This document shows, in pieces, positions 35,573-44,629 of a stretch of 64,000 nucleotides of DNA (positions are counted from its first letter, which is position 1; the number at the start of each line of letters is the position of its first letter). The notes beneath the pieces were generated by a model, which saw only the letters and a list, made by a program, of their open reading frames with translations, was not told the origin of the DNA and did no database searches. The position numbers were made by a program, and so were the translations under genes. Source of the DNA: Carnobacterium gallinarum DSM 4847 (lineage in GTDB: Bacteria; Bacillota; Bacilli; Lactobacillales; Carnobacteriaceae); NCBI RefSeq assembly GCF_000744375.1, contig NZ_JQLU01000005.1, positions 2,589,496 through 2,653,495 on the forward strand, read 5' to 3'.

Positions 35573-37135
35573 ATGGAATTAACAATTTTAGCAACAAGCG
35601 ATGTACATGGATATATTGAACCAAGTAATTTTAGTAGTCGCAATCAGAATCTACCTTTTGGATTAGCTAAAGCTGCCACAGTCATTAAGGCAGAACAAGA
35701 AAAAGCTGTTGGACCTGTTATTCTAATTGAAAATGGAGACTTTATTCAAGGATCGCCATTAAGTTACTATATTGCAAAACGTCGTGCTAAAGAAGATCCA
35801 ACGCCATTAGTTGCGGGTTTAAATACGATTCAATATGATGTAGGAATATTAGGGAATCATGAGTTTAATATGGGCTTAGCATACTTAAATCAGGCAATTC
35901 AAGCTGTGAATCATCCTGTTATTTGTGCCAATATTTTAAATGAAGCAGGGGAACCAGCTTTTGGGAAAGCCTATCAGATTATTGAAAAAGAAGGCGTTAA
36001 AATAGCCATATTAGGTTTGACGACTGCCTATATCCCTAACTGGGAGCATCCAAATCATATTAAAGGCTTGACCTTCAAAAGTATTGTGGAAACAGCTAAA
36101 GAATATGTTCCAAAACTGCGCCAATTAGCGGATATCGTAATTGTTAGTTACCATGGTGGGTTTGAAAAAGATTTGGTGACAGGTGAGGCAACTGAAGTTC
36201 TAACTGGCGAAAATGAAGGCTATGACTTAGTGACTGAAATTGCTGGAATCGATGCACTAATTACTGGACATCAGCATCGGGTAATTGCAACTAAAGTAAA
36301 CAATGTACCAATTATTCAACCAGGTTTTCGTGGAGAATATGTGGGAGAGATTAAGCTATCAATCGAAAAAACAGCAACAGGTTATCAGGTAGTTAGCAGT
36401 GAAGCCGAATTATTGGCTACTGGTGATGCAACGCCTGATTCTACGATTATGACACAAATTGCCCCAATAACAGCAGAGATAGAAGATTGGTTAGATCAGC
36501 CTTTAGGGAAAGTTGAAGGAGATATGACGATTAAGGATTCAAATCAAGCGCGTATTTATGAACATCCCTATGTTGAGTTTATTCAAAAAGTTCAGATGGA
36601 AGCGAGTGGTACTGATATTTCTGGAACAGCATTATTTAATAATGAAGGAACGGGTTTTAATAGTGTGATTACAATGCGAGATGTTGTAACGAATTATATT
36701 TATCCAAATACGCTAGCTGTTTTACGTGTATCTGGAGCAGATTTGAAAGCTGCATTAGAGCGTTCTGCCTCATTTTTCCAAGTAGAAGCTGATGGTTCGA
36801 TTGGGGTTAATCCAGCATTTGTTGATCCTAAGCCTGAGTATTACAACTACGATATGTATGAAGGTATTGAGTATACAATAAACGTGAAGAAACCAATTGG
36901 TGAACGAATTGTTGCGTTAAGTTATCATGGCAATCCAGTTCTTCCAACAGACAGCTTTGAGGTGACAGCTAACCAGTATCGCGCAGTCGGTGGTGGAGAT
37001 TATGCGATGTACGATGCAAGTAAAATTATCCGAGAAGTTCAAATTGATATGACTGAATTGATTGCAGATTATTTAGTGAAACATCCTGTGATTCAGGCGA
37101 CAGCTAATCAAAATTTTAAGGTAATGATAGACTAA
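35573..37135 (+). CDS. 5'-nucleotidase / 2',3'-cyclic phosphodiesterase family, cytoplasmic
   Basis: A 520-residue two-domain enzyme. The N-terminal metallophosphatase domain holds the two-metal ligands (ATSDVHGYI, GNHEFNMG, VSYHGG, ITGHQHR); the C-terminal 5'-nucleotidase domain begins near residue 310. Such enzymes release phosphate from nucleotides and cyclic nucleotides. Unlike most relatives there is no signal peptide and no sorting signal, so this one should be cytoplasmic. Its place after the PhnCDEE importer suggests it processes the imported phosphorus compound. AATGAGGG is a modest ribosome site. Confidence 0.88.
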   Translation: MELTILATSDVHGYIEPSNFSSRNQNLPFGLAKAATVIKAEQEKAVGPVILIENGDFIQGSPLSYYIAKRRAKEDPTPLVAGLNTIQYDVGILGNHEFNMGLAYLNQAIQAVNHPVICANILNEAGEPAFGKAYQIIEKEGVKIAILGLTTAYIPNWEHPNHIKGLTFKSIVETAKEYVPKLRQLADIVIVSYHGGFEKDLVTGEATEVLTGENEGYDLVTEIAGIDALITGHQHRVIATKVNNVPIIQPGFRGEYVGEIKLSIEKTATGYQVVSSEAELLATGDATPDSTIMTQIAPITAEIEDWLDQPLGKVEGDMTIKDSNQARIYEHPYVEFIQKVQMEASGTDISGTALFNNEGTGFNSVITMRDVVTNYIYPNTLAVLRVSGADLKAALERSASFFQVEADGSIGVNPAFVDPKPEYYNYDMYEGIEYTINVKKPIGERIVALSYHGNPVLPTDSFEVTANQYRAVGGGDYAMYDASKIIREVQIDMTELIADYLVKHPVIQATANQNFKVMID

Positions 37136-37143
37136 AAAATAGA

Positions 37144-37186
37144 GCGATTGTATGCAATGTGTTGAGGTTGCTGCAATCGTTTTTTA
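37144..37186 (+). terminator. Rho-independent terminator
   Basis: Stem GCGATTG with CAATCGT, extended by GCA/TGC, followed by a T run after the nucleotidase gene. Confidence 0.7.
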
Positions 37187-37289
37187 TGTGTTCTTAAATG
37201 AATTCTATGTTTTTTATGCTATAGTTATAACGGTAAAAAAAGCAATATAGTTTAAATAAAAATAAGAGCAGTAAAGGTAGGCGTATTTA

Positions 37290-38393
37290 ATGGAAGAACG
37301 TAAAGTGAGTTGGTTGGAGTTATTTTATGATTTGATATTTGTAGTAGCAATTTCATCAACAACCCATTTGTTATTAGAAATAGAAAAAGAACCGCAGCGA
37401 ATGTTTTTGATCATGGGAGAGTATTTATTAATGGTTGTACCTTTGTGGTGGGCGTGGGCAGGAGAAACGATGTTTTTAAATCGGTATGGTTTAATTATTA
37501 AGAAACCTGCGTTATTTATGTTTGTGCAAATGCTATTTATGTTACTTATGACAGCTAGTTTTAATTTGAATTTTGATGCAACGTATCCGACATTTTTGAT
37601 CGGGTATATCGGGATTAGATTTAGTACGATTTTACAATATTATTCTGTCCAACGTTGTTTAGAAGATGAAAAAAGTCGAAAGGTAGTTAAGTTATTACGT
37701 AATTATTTTACAATGACCATATTGATTAGTAGTTCATCTATTTTCTTTGATGGGTCTTTACGTTATTTTATTTTATTTTTAGGCATGTTTTTAGATATTG
37801 TGATTCCTTTATTCAATCACAATCGTTTAAATTCTGCACCTGTTGATGTTGCACATTTAGCAGAACGTTTGGGATTGTTTACGTTAATTACTTTTGGGGA
37901 AACGGTTGTTGCTTTAATTGGGATTTTGACTGGGAAAACCAATCATATTGAAACTTTACTTTATGTAGGCTTGTCTTTTTTAGTGATTATTTTAATATGG
38001 TGGTCATATTATGATCAAATGGATGATGTTATCGATAAAGAGCAAGAAACAAATGGTCAACTTTTGTTATATAGCAATTTATTTTTACTATTAGCTGTTA
38101 CTTTTTTTGCAGCAGCCTTGCATTTAGGTGCTCAGCAACATGTTCAACCTAAAGTCTTAGTTCATTTGTTTTTCATGTCTTTCTTTTTGTTCTATAGTGT
38201 CAAACATTTTATTTTTAATCGACATCGTAAAGGTGAAATTGAAAGGAAAATGATTAAGCGAATTCTACTTTTAGGAAGTTTGATTATCGGAATGTATTTG
38301 CTAGCATTGATAGTGCATCCATCTGTTTTAATTATCTTAATTTGTCTAGCTGTGTTATCTTTGTTAGACAATCAACTTCGCTATCAATTTTAA
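37290..38393 (+). CDS. Low-temperature-requirement protein A (LtrA) family
   Basis: A 367-residue membrane protein with about ten helices. The N-terminus (KVSWLELFYDLIFVVAIS) and LAERLGLFTLITFGETVVAL are the conserved LtrA segments. LtrA was first linked to growth of Listeria at low temperature; its molecular function remains unclear. It stands alone between the nucleotidase and two stress-protein genes. The ribosome site AAAGGTAGG is upstream of the ATG. Confidence 0.85.
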   Translation: MEERKVSWLELFYDLIFVVAISSTTHLLLEIEKEPQRMFLIMGEYLLMVVPLWWAWAGETMFLNRYGLIIKKPALFMFVQMLFMLLMTASFNLNFDATYPTFLIGYIGIRFSTILQYYSVQRCLEDEKSRKVVKLLRNYFTMTILISSSSIFFDGSLRYFILFLGMFLDIVIPLFNHNRLNSAPVDVAHLAERLGLFTLITFGETVVALIGILTGKTNHIETLLYVGLSFLVIILIWWSYYDQMDDVIDKEQETNGQLLLYSNLFLLLAVTFFAAALHLGAQQHVQPKVLVHLFFMSFFLFYSVKHFIFNRHRKGEIERKMIKRILLLGSLIIGMYLLALIVHPSVLIILICLAVLSLLDNQLRYQF

Positions 38394-38506
38394 GTAGATC
38401 ATTAGCTGTTTGTTAGGCGTTTTTGATACTCTTTTTCAGTATTTTAAGGTAAACTAGAGTTATAAAAAGAAAACCATTTTAATAAATACGGCTAAGGGGT
38501 GTTTTC

Positions 38507-38986
38507 ATGGAGCAACAGTATAAACAGATTCTTGTTGGTGTGGATGGATCTGTAGAATCAGAAACGGCTTTTAGGAAAGCTCTACAAATTGCCAAACGTA
38601 ATCAAGCGAGTTTGCTTTTAGTTCATGTTGTGGACACTTTAGGTTTTCAAAGTATTTCAGATTATGAAGGGTTAATTACGGATAATGTGATGGATCAAGT
38701 GAAAGAGAAAATGGACGAGTATAGCATTTTTGCGGAGCGAATGGGTGTTGAAAATGTAACAGCCTTGATTATGAATGGTTCGCCTAAACTATTACTTGCT
38801 AAGGAAATTCCAGCAGAGCATCAGACGGATTTAATTTTACTAGGTGCTACCGGCTTAAATGCTGTGGAACGATTATTTATGGGCTCTGTTTCACAATATA
38901 TCATCCAAAATGCTAGTTGTGATGTATTAATTGTCCGAACAGACTTAGAAAATCAAGCAATCACCCACCAGGAAAATTGGAAATAA
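38507..38986 (+). CDS. Universal stress protein (UspA family), first of a tandem pair
   Basis: A 159-residue UspA-fold protein (YKQILVGVDGSVESETAF). The ATP-binding motif G-2x-G-9x-G-S is present (GATGLNAVERLFMGSVS), so it belongs to the nucleotide-binding class. Such proteins aid survival under stress and starvation. About half of its residues appear identical to the next gene (34 bases downstream), a tandem duplication. Confidence 0.9.
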   Translation: MEQQYKQILVGVDGSVESETAFRKALQIAKRNQASLLLVHVVDTLGFQSISDYEGLITDNVMDQVKEKMDEYSIFAERMGVENVTALIMNGSPKLLLAKEIPAEHQTDLILLGATGLNAVERLFMGSVSQYIIQNASCDVLIVRTDLENQAITHQENWK

Positions 38987-39019
38987 ACTTAGTTGTAAAT
39001 CGAATGGAGGAAATTAGAA

Positions 39020-39502
39020 ATGACTCAAGAATATCAACGTATTTTAGTAGCAATTGATGGTTCCAAAGAAGCTGAACTAGCTTTTCAAAAAGCTGTTCAA
39101 GTGGCTCTTCGTAATCATTCAGCTTTACTTTTAGTTCAAGTAATTGACCCGATTGTTTTTCAAAGTTATGCAGGATCAGAGGAATTAATGACAGAGCAGA
39201 TTGTGCAAGAAGTTAGTCAGCAAGTGAAACAAACGATGGAAGAATACTTAAAAGTAGCGAAGGAACAAGGTGTTACAGATGTTCGTTATACGATTGAATA
39301 TGGTTCGCCTAAGCATAAAATTGCGAAGGAACTAACAGAAGAGCAACAGATTGATTTAATTATGATTGGTGCAACTGGACTAAATGCATTGGAACGTTTC
39401 TTTGTTGGTTCTGTGTCAGGTTATGTTATTCGTGAGGCTAGTTGTGATGTTTTAGTTGTTCGCACGAATTTGGACAATCAAGGGTATTCTGAAGAACAGT
39501 AA
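39020..39502 (+). CDS. Universal stress protein (UspA family), second of a tandem pair
   Basis: A 160-residue paralogue of the preceding protein (YQRILVAIDGSKEAELAF), with ATP motif GATGLNALERFFVGSVS. The divergence between the two copies is largest in the middle helix, which often sets partner or dimer specificity. GGAGGAAA lies before the ATG. Probably one transcript with the first copy, ended by a strong terminator that begins at the stop codon. Confidence 0.9.
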   Translation: MTQEYQRILVAIDGSKEAELAFQKAVQVALRNHSALLLVQVIDPIVFQSYAGSEELMTEQIVQEVSQQVKQTMEEYLKVAKEQGVTDVRYTIEYGSPKHKIAKELTEEQQIDLIMIGATGLNALERFFVGSVSGYVIREASCDVLVVRTNLDNQGYSEEQ

Positions 39503-39547
39503 AAATAAGCCTGATACGTTGAATAAGAACGTATCAGGCTTATTTTT
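39501..39547. terminator. Strong bidirectional terminator
   Basis: Perfect 20-bp stem (39501-39520 with 39528-39547), 7-base loop, A and T runs at both ends. It separates the usp pair from the convergent rpiR gene. Confidence 0.93.
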
Positions 39548-40298
39548 AATGATTGGTGAGTTGATTTCCAACTGCTTTTGCTAAATATTCAATCGTATAT
39601 AAGGCTGGAAGTTGTGAAGTAATATCAGCTGTGTTTTTTATTTCTCGTGTAATATAATAAGGAATATTTACATCCGATAACTGTGCCACCGTTGATTTAG
39701 AGCTATTTGTAATTGATAAAACCGCACTTTTACTAAAATTTAAATGACTAATATAATCAATAATTTCAGGTGTCTCGCCATTGACGGAAAGAGCGACGAT
39801 GCAAACTTTATCAGATAAAGTTTCGGATAAAAAATCAACTGGATGATTAGAAGGATCTTCAATGTGAAGGGCCATATTAAAAATAGAAGAAAAGTAAAGG
39901 GAACCGTAGAGTGCCATAACATTTGAAGCACCTTCTCCAATAAATAAAATCAATTCTTTGCCTTTTAAAAGTTCCACCGCTTCTTGGATTTTACTTTGAA
40001 AAAAAGGCTCATTTGTCCGATGTAAAAAATCAATATAAGTGGTTTCATCAATAATATGAGAAGTTGTTTGCAGTTGATGCTGTTCTTTTAAGTAGATTTG
40101 GAGCTTGATCCGAAATTCTGCAAAACCTGTACAATCAAAACGTTTGCAGAAACGTAGAATACTTGTTGTACTCGTGTGAGTGGCATCTGCTAAGTCTTTA
40201 ATCTTCATTTCAGTAACAGCCTCGGAATGTTCAGCGATATATTTATAAATAGCTAAATCAAATGAGGTTAAATCAGGTGTTTTATCAAGAAAGAGCAT
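39546..40298 (-). CDS. MurR/RpiR-family sugar-phosphate regulator
   Basis: A 250-residue regulator. The N-terminal helix-turn-helix (IKDLADATHTSTTSILRFCKRF) is of RpiR type and the C-terminal half is a SIS domain that binds a phosphosugar (LFIGEGASNVMALYG, ALSVNGETPEIIDYI). It lies next to an EIIC permease and a GH4 6-phospho-beta-glucosidase and most likely controls them in response to a phosphorylated beta-glucoside; this is inference from context. It has its own region upstream, separated from the EIIC gene by a terminator. Confidence 0.88.
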   Translation of the reverse strand: MLFLDKTPDLTSFDLAIYKYIAEHSEAVTEMKIKDLADATHTSTTSILRFCKRFDCTGFAEFRIKLQIYLKEQHQLQTTSHIIDETTYIDFLHRTNEPFFQSKIQEAVELLKGKELILFIGEGASNVMALYGSLYFSSIFNMALHIEDPSNHPVDFLSETLSDKVCIVALSVNGETPEIIDYISHLNFSKSAVLSITNSSKSTVAQLSDVNIPYYITREIKNTADITSQLPALYTIEYLAKAVGNQLTNH

Positions 40299-40370
40299 GG
40301 TGTTTTAACCTCCTAAAGTATCTTTAAATTTACCATACACTTTTTGCTCGAGACTGTCTACTATAGAGTA

Positions 40371-40405
40371 AAATAAAGAAGCTAAACGAGTTAGCTTCTT
40401 TATTT
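40371..40405 (-). terminator. Terminator after the EIIC gene
   Basis: Perfect 15-bp stem (40371-40385 with 40391-40405), 5-base loop. On the minus strand it ends the EIIC transcript before rpiR. Confidence 0.8.
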
Positions 40406-40407
40406 CG

Positions 40408-41688
40408 TTAAGCTGAAACAGTTGATTCTTCCAAATGAGTGGTATCTGCTTCTTTGTTTGATTTATCTTCATTTTGAAGCATTTGTTTTTCCGCAATTTT
40501 GAAGAACGGGAAGTAAACAGATACTGCAATAACCATCTCAATCGCTGACCAAACGCCTGCACGCCAATCCCAACCAGTTGCCATGAGAGGACCGATAATT
40601 GGTGGCATGGTCCAAGGAACCATTGTCACAGGGCGAGAAATAATACCAAAATACATTAATAGATAAGAAGCAGATGCTAAAATAACGGGTACAATAGTAA
40701 ATGGAATCAGCATTAATGGATTCATTACAATTGGAAAACCGAAAATAACCGGTTCGTTGATTTCAAAACATGCTCCTGGGAAAGCAATTTTTCCTAGTTC
40801 TTTATAGGTAGCGCTTTTTGAGCGTAGCATTAAGAGGACTAAGCAAAGTGTTGCACCAGTTCCGCCAACATTCACAAAAAGACTTGAAAAGCCTGATGCA
40901 GTAATATAAGGAAGTGGTTCGTGAGCAGCGTAAGCTAAGGCATTTGCTGTTAAAAATTGAATGAAAATTGGATCTGAGACACCTTCTAATGTCATATCTC
41001 CATGAATTCCAGCAGCCCATAAAAGTGAAACTAAGATGGTATAAATAATAATACCTGGTAGGCTGTTTAAGGCAAATAAAAGTGGTGAGAAAATCATTTG
41101 AATAAAGGCATTTACATCAAATCCAAGAGGAACTCGGACGACCCAGAAAGTTAGTAAAATAACAACTGCAGGAATTAGTGAAATAAAAGAATTTCCTACA
41201 GCTTCAGGAACGCCATCTGGCAAACGAATCACGATATTACGTTTAATAAAGAAACGTAGAATTTCAACTGAAATAATTGCAGAAATAATGGCTGTAAATA
41301 AACCAGAGGAGCCAAAATTTGTTGTATCTAATGTATAGTTGTTATCAAATTGAGTAATAACGAAAGCCATAAAGGAGAGCGTTGCTCCAGATATAGGATC
41401 CAATTCGTAGCTCTTACTTAATTCATAACCGATGCCAATAGTCGCTAGGACAGCCACCATGCCAAAGGAACCGTTAACAGCTACACTAATCATTCCTTCA
41501 TAAGGGGCAACAAAGTTAATCCATGGATCAATTGGAATATTCCCTAAAATCAAGAAAATACTGCCCGCAATAATTGCAGGTAATGTAACAACTAAACCAT
41601 TACGAATAGCTACTAAGTAACGCAAATTTGCTAGCTTTGTTAATGGTGGAATAAGTTTGTTTTGTAAAAAGTCCATAAATTTATTCAT
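40408..41688 (-). CDS. PTS EIIC permease, lactose/cellobiose family
   Basis: A 426-residue membrane permease of the Lac family (CelB/LicC-like), about ten helices, with signatures INEPVIFGFPIVMNPLMLIPF and PWTMPPIIGPLMATGW. It imports beta-glucosides such as cellobiose while EIIB phosphorylates them. EIIA and EIIB genes are absent nearby, so they must come from elsewhere. ATG 41688 is 6 bases after AGGAG; an upstream in-frame start at 41709 lacks a ribosome site. It is divergent from the GH4 gene. Confidence 0.88.
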   Translation of the reverse strand: MNKFMDFLQNKLIPPLTKLANLRYLVAIRNGLVVTLPAIIAGSIFLILGNIPIDPWINFVAPYEGMISVAVNGSFGMVAVLATIGIGYELSKSYELDPISGATLSFMAFVITQFDNNYTLDTTNFGSSGLFTAIISAIISVEILRFFIKRNIVIRLPDGVPEAVGNSFISLIPAVVILLTFWVVRVPLGFDVNAFIQMIFSPLLFALNSLPGIIIYTILVSLLWAAGIHGDMTLEGVSDPIFIQFLTANALAYAAHEPLPYITASGFSSLFVNVGGTGATLCLVLLMLRSKSATYKELGKIAFPGACFEINEPVIFGFPIVMNPLMLIPFTIVPVILASASYLLMYFGIISRPVTMVPWTMPPIIGPLMATGWDWRAGVWSAIEMVIAVSVYFPFFKIAEKQMLQNEDKSNKEADTTHLEESTVSA

Positions 41689-41839
41689 TATAATCTCCTT
41701 TTTTATCAATAGTCTTTCCCGGGTAAACAGAGTATAACGTGGTTTTGCATCATAAGGAAAGGGGTTTCATGAATTCGGGTACGCTTATTCGGTAGTTGTG
41801 ATTTGTTTTTTGCGAGTAACACTGCGATACATTTTATAT

Positions 41840-41895
41840 CGTTAACGTGTTGTTACTTAAATGGAACGAATTTTTAATTACTGTTATCGGTTCCA
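41840..41895. promoter_or_regulatory. Divergent control region with candidate cre site
   Basis: Between the EIIC and GH4 genes (41689-41985). TGTTATCGGTTCCA (41882-41895) matches the CcpA cre consensus with one mismatch, and CGTTAACG (41840-41847) is a perfect palindrome that could bind the RpiR regulator. Neither assignment is verified. Confidence 0.4.
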
Positions 41896-41985
41896 ATCTG
41901 AGGAAAAGCCCTTTATTTTTACTAAAATAGATTTATACTAAGTGGGAAGTTAGAAATAAACGAAACTTATTGGAGGCTGAAAGTA

Positions 41986-43305
41986 ATGAAAAAAAACTTA
42001 AAAATTGTAACAATTGGTGGCGGATCAAGCTACACGCCTGAACTTGTTGAGGGATTTATTAAACGTCATGCTGAATTGCCCTTAACAGAATTATGGTTAG
42101 TTGATGTAGAAGCAGGGGAAGAAAAACAAAGAATTGTTGGCGAAATGGCTCGTCGTATGTTTAAAGCTGCAAACATTGATTGTGAAGTTCATTTAACTTT
42201 AGATCGTAAGACAGCCCTAAAGGATGCTGATTTTGTCACAACACAGTTACGAGTAGGACAACTAGATGCACGTATTTTAGATGAACGTATTCCGTTAAGT
42301 CATGGCATGATTGGACAAGAAACCAATGGAGCTGGTGGTATTTTTAAAGCGTTAAGAACAGTACCAGTTATTTTAGATATTGTGGAAGATATGAAAGTTC
42401 AATGTCCCAATGCTTGGTTAGTCAATTTTGCCAATCCTGCTGGGATGGTAACAGAAGCTGTGTTGCGTTACGGAAACTGGGATAAAGTGGTTGGTTTATG
42501 TAATATTCCAGTTAATGCTGAAGTAGAAGAAGCGGCTATTTTAGAACGTAAACAAGAAGAATTATTCTTCCAATTTGCTGGAATCAATCATTTGCACTGG
42601 CACACAGTTGTTGATAACAAAGGCGTTGATTTAACGGATGAATTAATTTCAAGAATGTATGGTAAGAATTCAGATAACAAGAGTATCGTTGCTAACATTA
42701 AAGACAATAATATGATTTTTGAGCAAATTGAAAACTTGCATATGGTTCCATGTCCTTATCACCAGTATTACTATATGACAGATGAAATGTTAGCTGATGA
42801 GTTAGAAGATTTTAAAAATAATGGAACTCGTGCTGAAAAAGTTAAAGAGATTGAGAAAGAATTATTTGAACTTTATAAAGATCCTCAATTAGATTACAAA
42901 CCAAAACAATTAGCCGAACGTGGTGGTGCTCGTTATAGTGATGCCGCTTGTAACATTATTAATTCAATTTATAACGATAAACGAATGATTATGACCGTTA
43001 GCACGAGAAATAATGGAACAGTTACTGATTTACCAACTGATTCAGCAGTTGAAGTGACCTGTATGATTACTGGAAATGGTCCAGTTCCTTTCCAATTTGG
43101 TAGCTTTCCACCAGCTGAACGTGGTTTATTGCAATTAATGAAATCAATGGAACAATTAACAATTGATGCTGCTGTAACAGGTGATTATGGAACATTACTA
43201 CAAGCCTTTACGGCAAATCCCTTAATTACTAGCGGAAATGGTGCAAAACAAGTGATGGACGAATTATTAGTAGCACATAAACAATATTTGCCACAATTTA
43301 ACTAA
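41986..43305 (+). CDS. licH: 6-phospho-beta-glucosidase, GH4 family
   Basis: A 439-residue GH4 enzyme. It has the N-terminal NAD-binding loop (TIGGGSSYTPELVEG), the metal-binding LCNIPVNAE, and the GINHLHWHTV segment. GH4 hydrolases need NAD+ and Mn2+ and cleave by oxidation and elimination. The close match to LicH/CelF types and the divergent cellobiose-type EIIC support a 6-phospho-beta-glucoside substrate. TTGGAGG before the ATG; a terminator follows. Confidence 0.9.
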   Translation: MKKNLKIVTIGGGSSYTPELVEGFIKRHAELPLTELWLVDVEAGEEKQRIVGEMARRMFKAANIDCEVHLTLDRKTALKDADFVTTQLRVGQLDARILDERIPLSHGMIGQETNGAGGIFKALRTVPVILDIVEDMKVQCPNAWLVNFANPAGMVTEAVLRYGNWDKVVGLCNIPVNAEVEEAAILERKQEELFFQFAGINHLHWHTVVDNKGVDLTDELISRMYGKNSDNKSIVANIKDNNMIFEQIENLHMVPCPYHQYYYMTDEMLADELEDFKNNGTRAEKVKEIEKELFELYKDPQLDYKPKQLAERGGARYSDAACNIINSIYNDKRMIMTVSTRNNGTVTDLPTDSAVEVTCMITGNGPVPFQFGSFPPAERGLLQLMKSMEQLTIDAAVTGDYGTLLQAFTANPLITSGNGAKQVMDELLVAHKQYLPQFN

Positions 43306-43313
43306 TATTTATT

Positions 43314-43361
43314 AAAAGCTTAGGAGATACCTGTTAAAATAGGTGCTTCTAAGCTTTTTTA
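43314..43361 (+). terminator. Rho-independent terminator
   Basis: Long imperfect hairpin (AAAAGCTTAG with CTAAGCTTTT at the base) and T run, after the GH4 gene. Confidence 0.85.
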
Positions 43362-43495
43362 GTGAACCGTTTTCTCAGTCGAAAGCCCGATTGTCTTTCA
43401 TGGTGACAACAAGTAAACTTAGGCATATTAAGAATTAGTTGCTAATTAGTATGATAAATAAATAGAATTTTTGTAGAGGTAAAGGAGTGGATAAA

Positions 43496-44173
43496 ATGGC
43501 GATTCAAGCTATTTCAGAAAAGAAATTATTTAATTTACTAGATTGGGCCTATGAGAAGGTTTTAAATGGAACATTGCCTGGTATGGTTTCCGCTGAAAAG
43601 TTAGCACAAGATTATTTAGCCAAACATCAGACGGTGGAAAAAAGCGCAGCAGCTTTAATTCGTACGCAAAATAGTAAGAGCATGGCCACAGGATTTGCGA
43701 CAAATTTAGGTGGTTTAATTACATTGCCAATTTCAATTCCAGCGAATATATCGACCGTTATTTTGATTCAGTTGCAAATGATTGCGGCTATCGCTGTGAT
43801 GGGCGGCTATGATTTGAAATCAGATCAAGTGCGAAGTTTTGTCTATCTTTGCTTGCTAGGAACAAGTATGACAGAAGTAGTGAAATCAACAGGAGTAAGA
43901 GTTGGAAATCAAGCCGCTTTAGCTGGGATTCATAAAATTCCAACAGCAACTATTATTCGTTTAAATCAAAAGGTAGGCTTCAAATTGGTCACAAAATTTG
44001 GGGAACATGGAGTGGTGAGTTTATCCAAATTAGTTCCAGTAGCAGGTGGCGTGATTGGTGGTTCTATTGATGGGATATCAACAAATATCATTGGGAAGAA
44101 TGCCTATCGTATTTTTATTGCCGATGAGAAGAAAGTGACAGGCAAAAAAATGCAGTTTTTTTCTAAAAAATAA
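43496..44173 (+). CDS. EcsC family protein
   Basis: A 225-residue protein of the EcsC family. The middle has Gly/Ala-rich amphipathic or membrane-associated helices (ATNLGGLITLPISIPANIST, LVPVAGGVIGGSIDG). Despite the name it need not go with the EcsAB transporter, which is not here; the role is unknown. The GTG at 43487 overlaps the AAGGAG site, so ATG 43496 is chosen with 8-base spacing. Single gene with a terminator. Confidence 0.82.
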   Translation: MAIQAISEKKLFNLLDWAYEKVLNGTLPGMVSAEKLAQDYLAKHQTVEKSAAALIRTQNSKSMATGFATNLGGLITLPISIPANISTVILIQLQMIAAIAVMGGYDLKSDQVRSFVYLCLLGTSMTEVVKSTGVRVGNQAALAGIHKIPTATIIRLNQKVGFKLVTKFGEHGVVSLSKLVPVAGGVIGGSIDGISTNIIGKNAYRIFIADEKKVTGKKMQFFSKK

Positions 44174-44215
44174 TCGATTAAGTTATTTTTGCACTCAGTA
44201 AGTATGGATCTAGTT

Positions 44216-44265
44216 AAAGAAAGAGGAAGAGTTGGGAAGCGGCATCTTCTTTCTTTAGTTTTTTT
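44216..44265 (+). terminator. Rho-independent terminator
   Basis: Purine/pyrimidine stem (44216-44230 with 44245-44256) and seven T after the EcsC gene. Confidence 0.7.
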
Positions 44266-44275
44266 AATAGAACGA

Positions 44276-44304
44276 TTGTTTAAATGAGAAAACTCTTGTA
44301 TACT
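44276..44304 (+). promoter_or_regulatory. Promoter of the 53-residue peptide gene
   Basis: -35 TTGTTT (44276-44281), 17-base spacer, -10 TATACT (44299-44304), 49 bases before the ATG. Confidence 0.7.
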
Positions 44305-44352
44305 GTTCATATAGTTTTAATGATACATAACAGTTAAGGAGGTGAAAGAACA

Positions 44353-44514
44353 ATGGTGAAACGTGTGATTCAAGCAATAGTAACGAATTTTACTTTAATT
44401 TTTTTAAGCTTTTGTCATGCAATTATTTCCGTATTTTCAAGTCAAGGGGTGGAGTTTGCCCAAAAAGTGACTTTAAAATTAGAACTAAACACCATTGAGG
44501 CTTTCATCAATTAA
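44353..44514 (+). CDS. Unrecognised 53-residue membrane peptide
   Basis: A short gene with every expression signal: a well-spaced promoter, an AAGGAGGTG ribosome site 8 bases before the ATG, and its own terminator. The peptide (MVKRVIQAIVTNFTLIFLSF start) has a basic N-terminus, a hydrophobic segment about 8-28 with a Cys and His, and a short polar tail. It could be a single-pass membrane peptide, or a cleaved secreted one (possible site after CHA or SQG). No family is recognised; a toxin or a signal peptide precursor are possible but unproved roles. Confidence 0.6.
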   Translation: MVKRVIQAIVTNFTLIFLSFCHAIISVFSSQGVEFAQKVTLKLELNTIEAFIN

Positions 44515-44551
44515 CGAAACGAATCCTTTGTTTGTGATGCAAAGATAGAGT

Positions 44552-44585
44552 AAAGCCTATGATTGGATAAATCTAGGCTTTTTTT
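44552..44585 (+). terminator. Rho-independent terminator
   Basis: Stem AAAGCCTA/TAGGCTTT (44552-44559 with 44574-44581), then T run, 38 bases after the small gene. Confidence 0.8.
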
Positions 44586-44629
44586 GTGGTTTGAATTGCT
44601 GAAGTGGTGTTTACAAAGGAGATAGGAAA

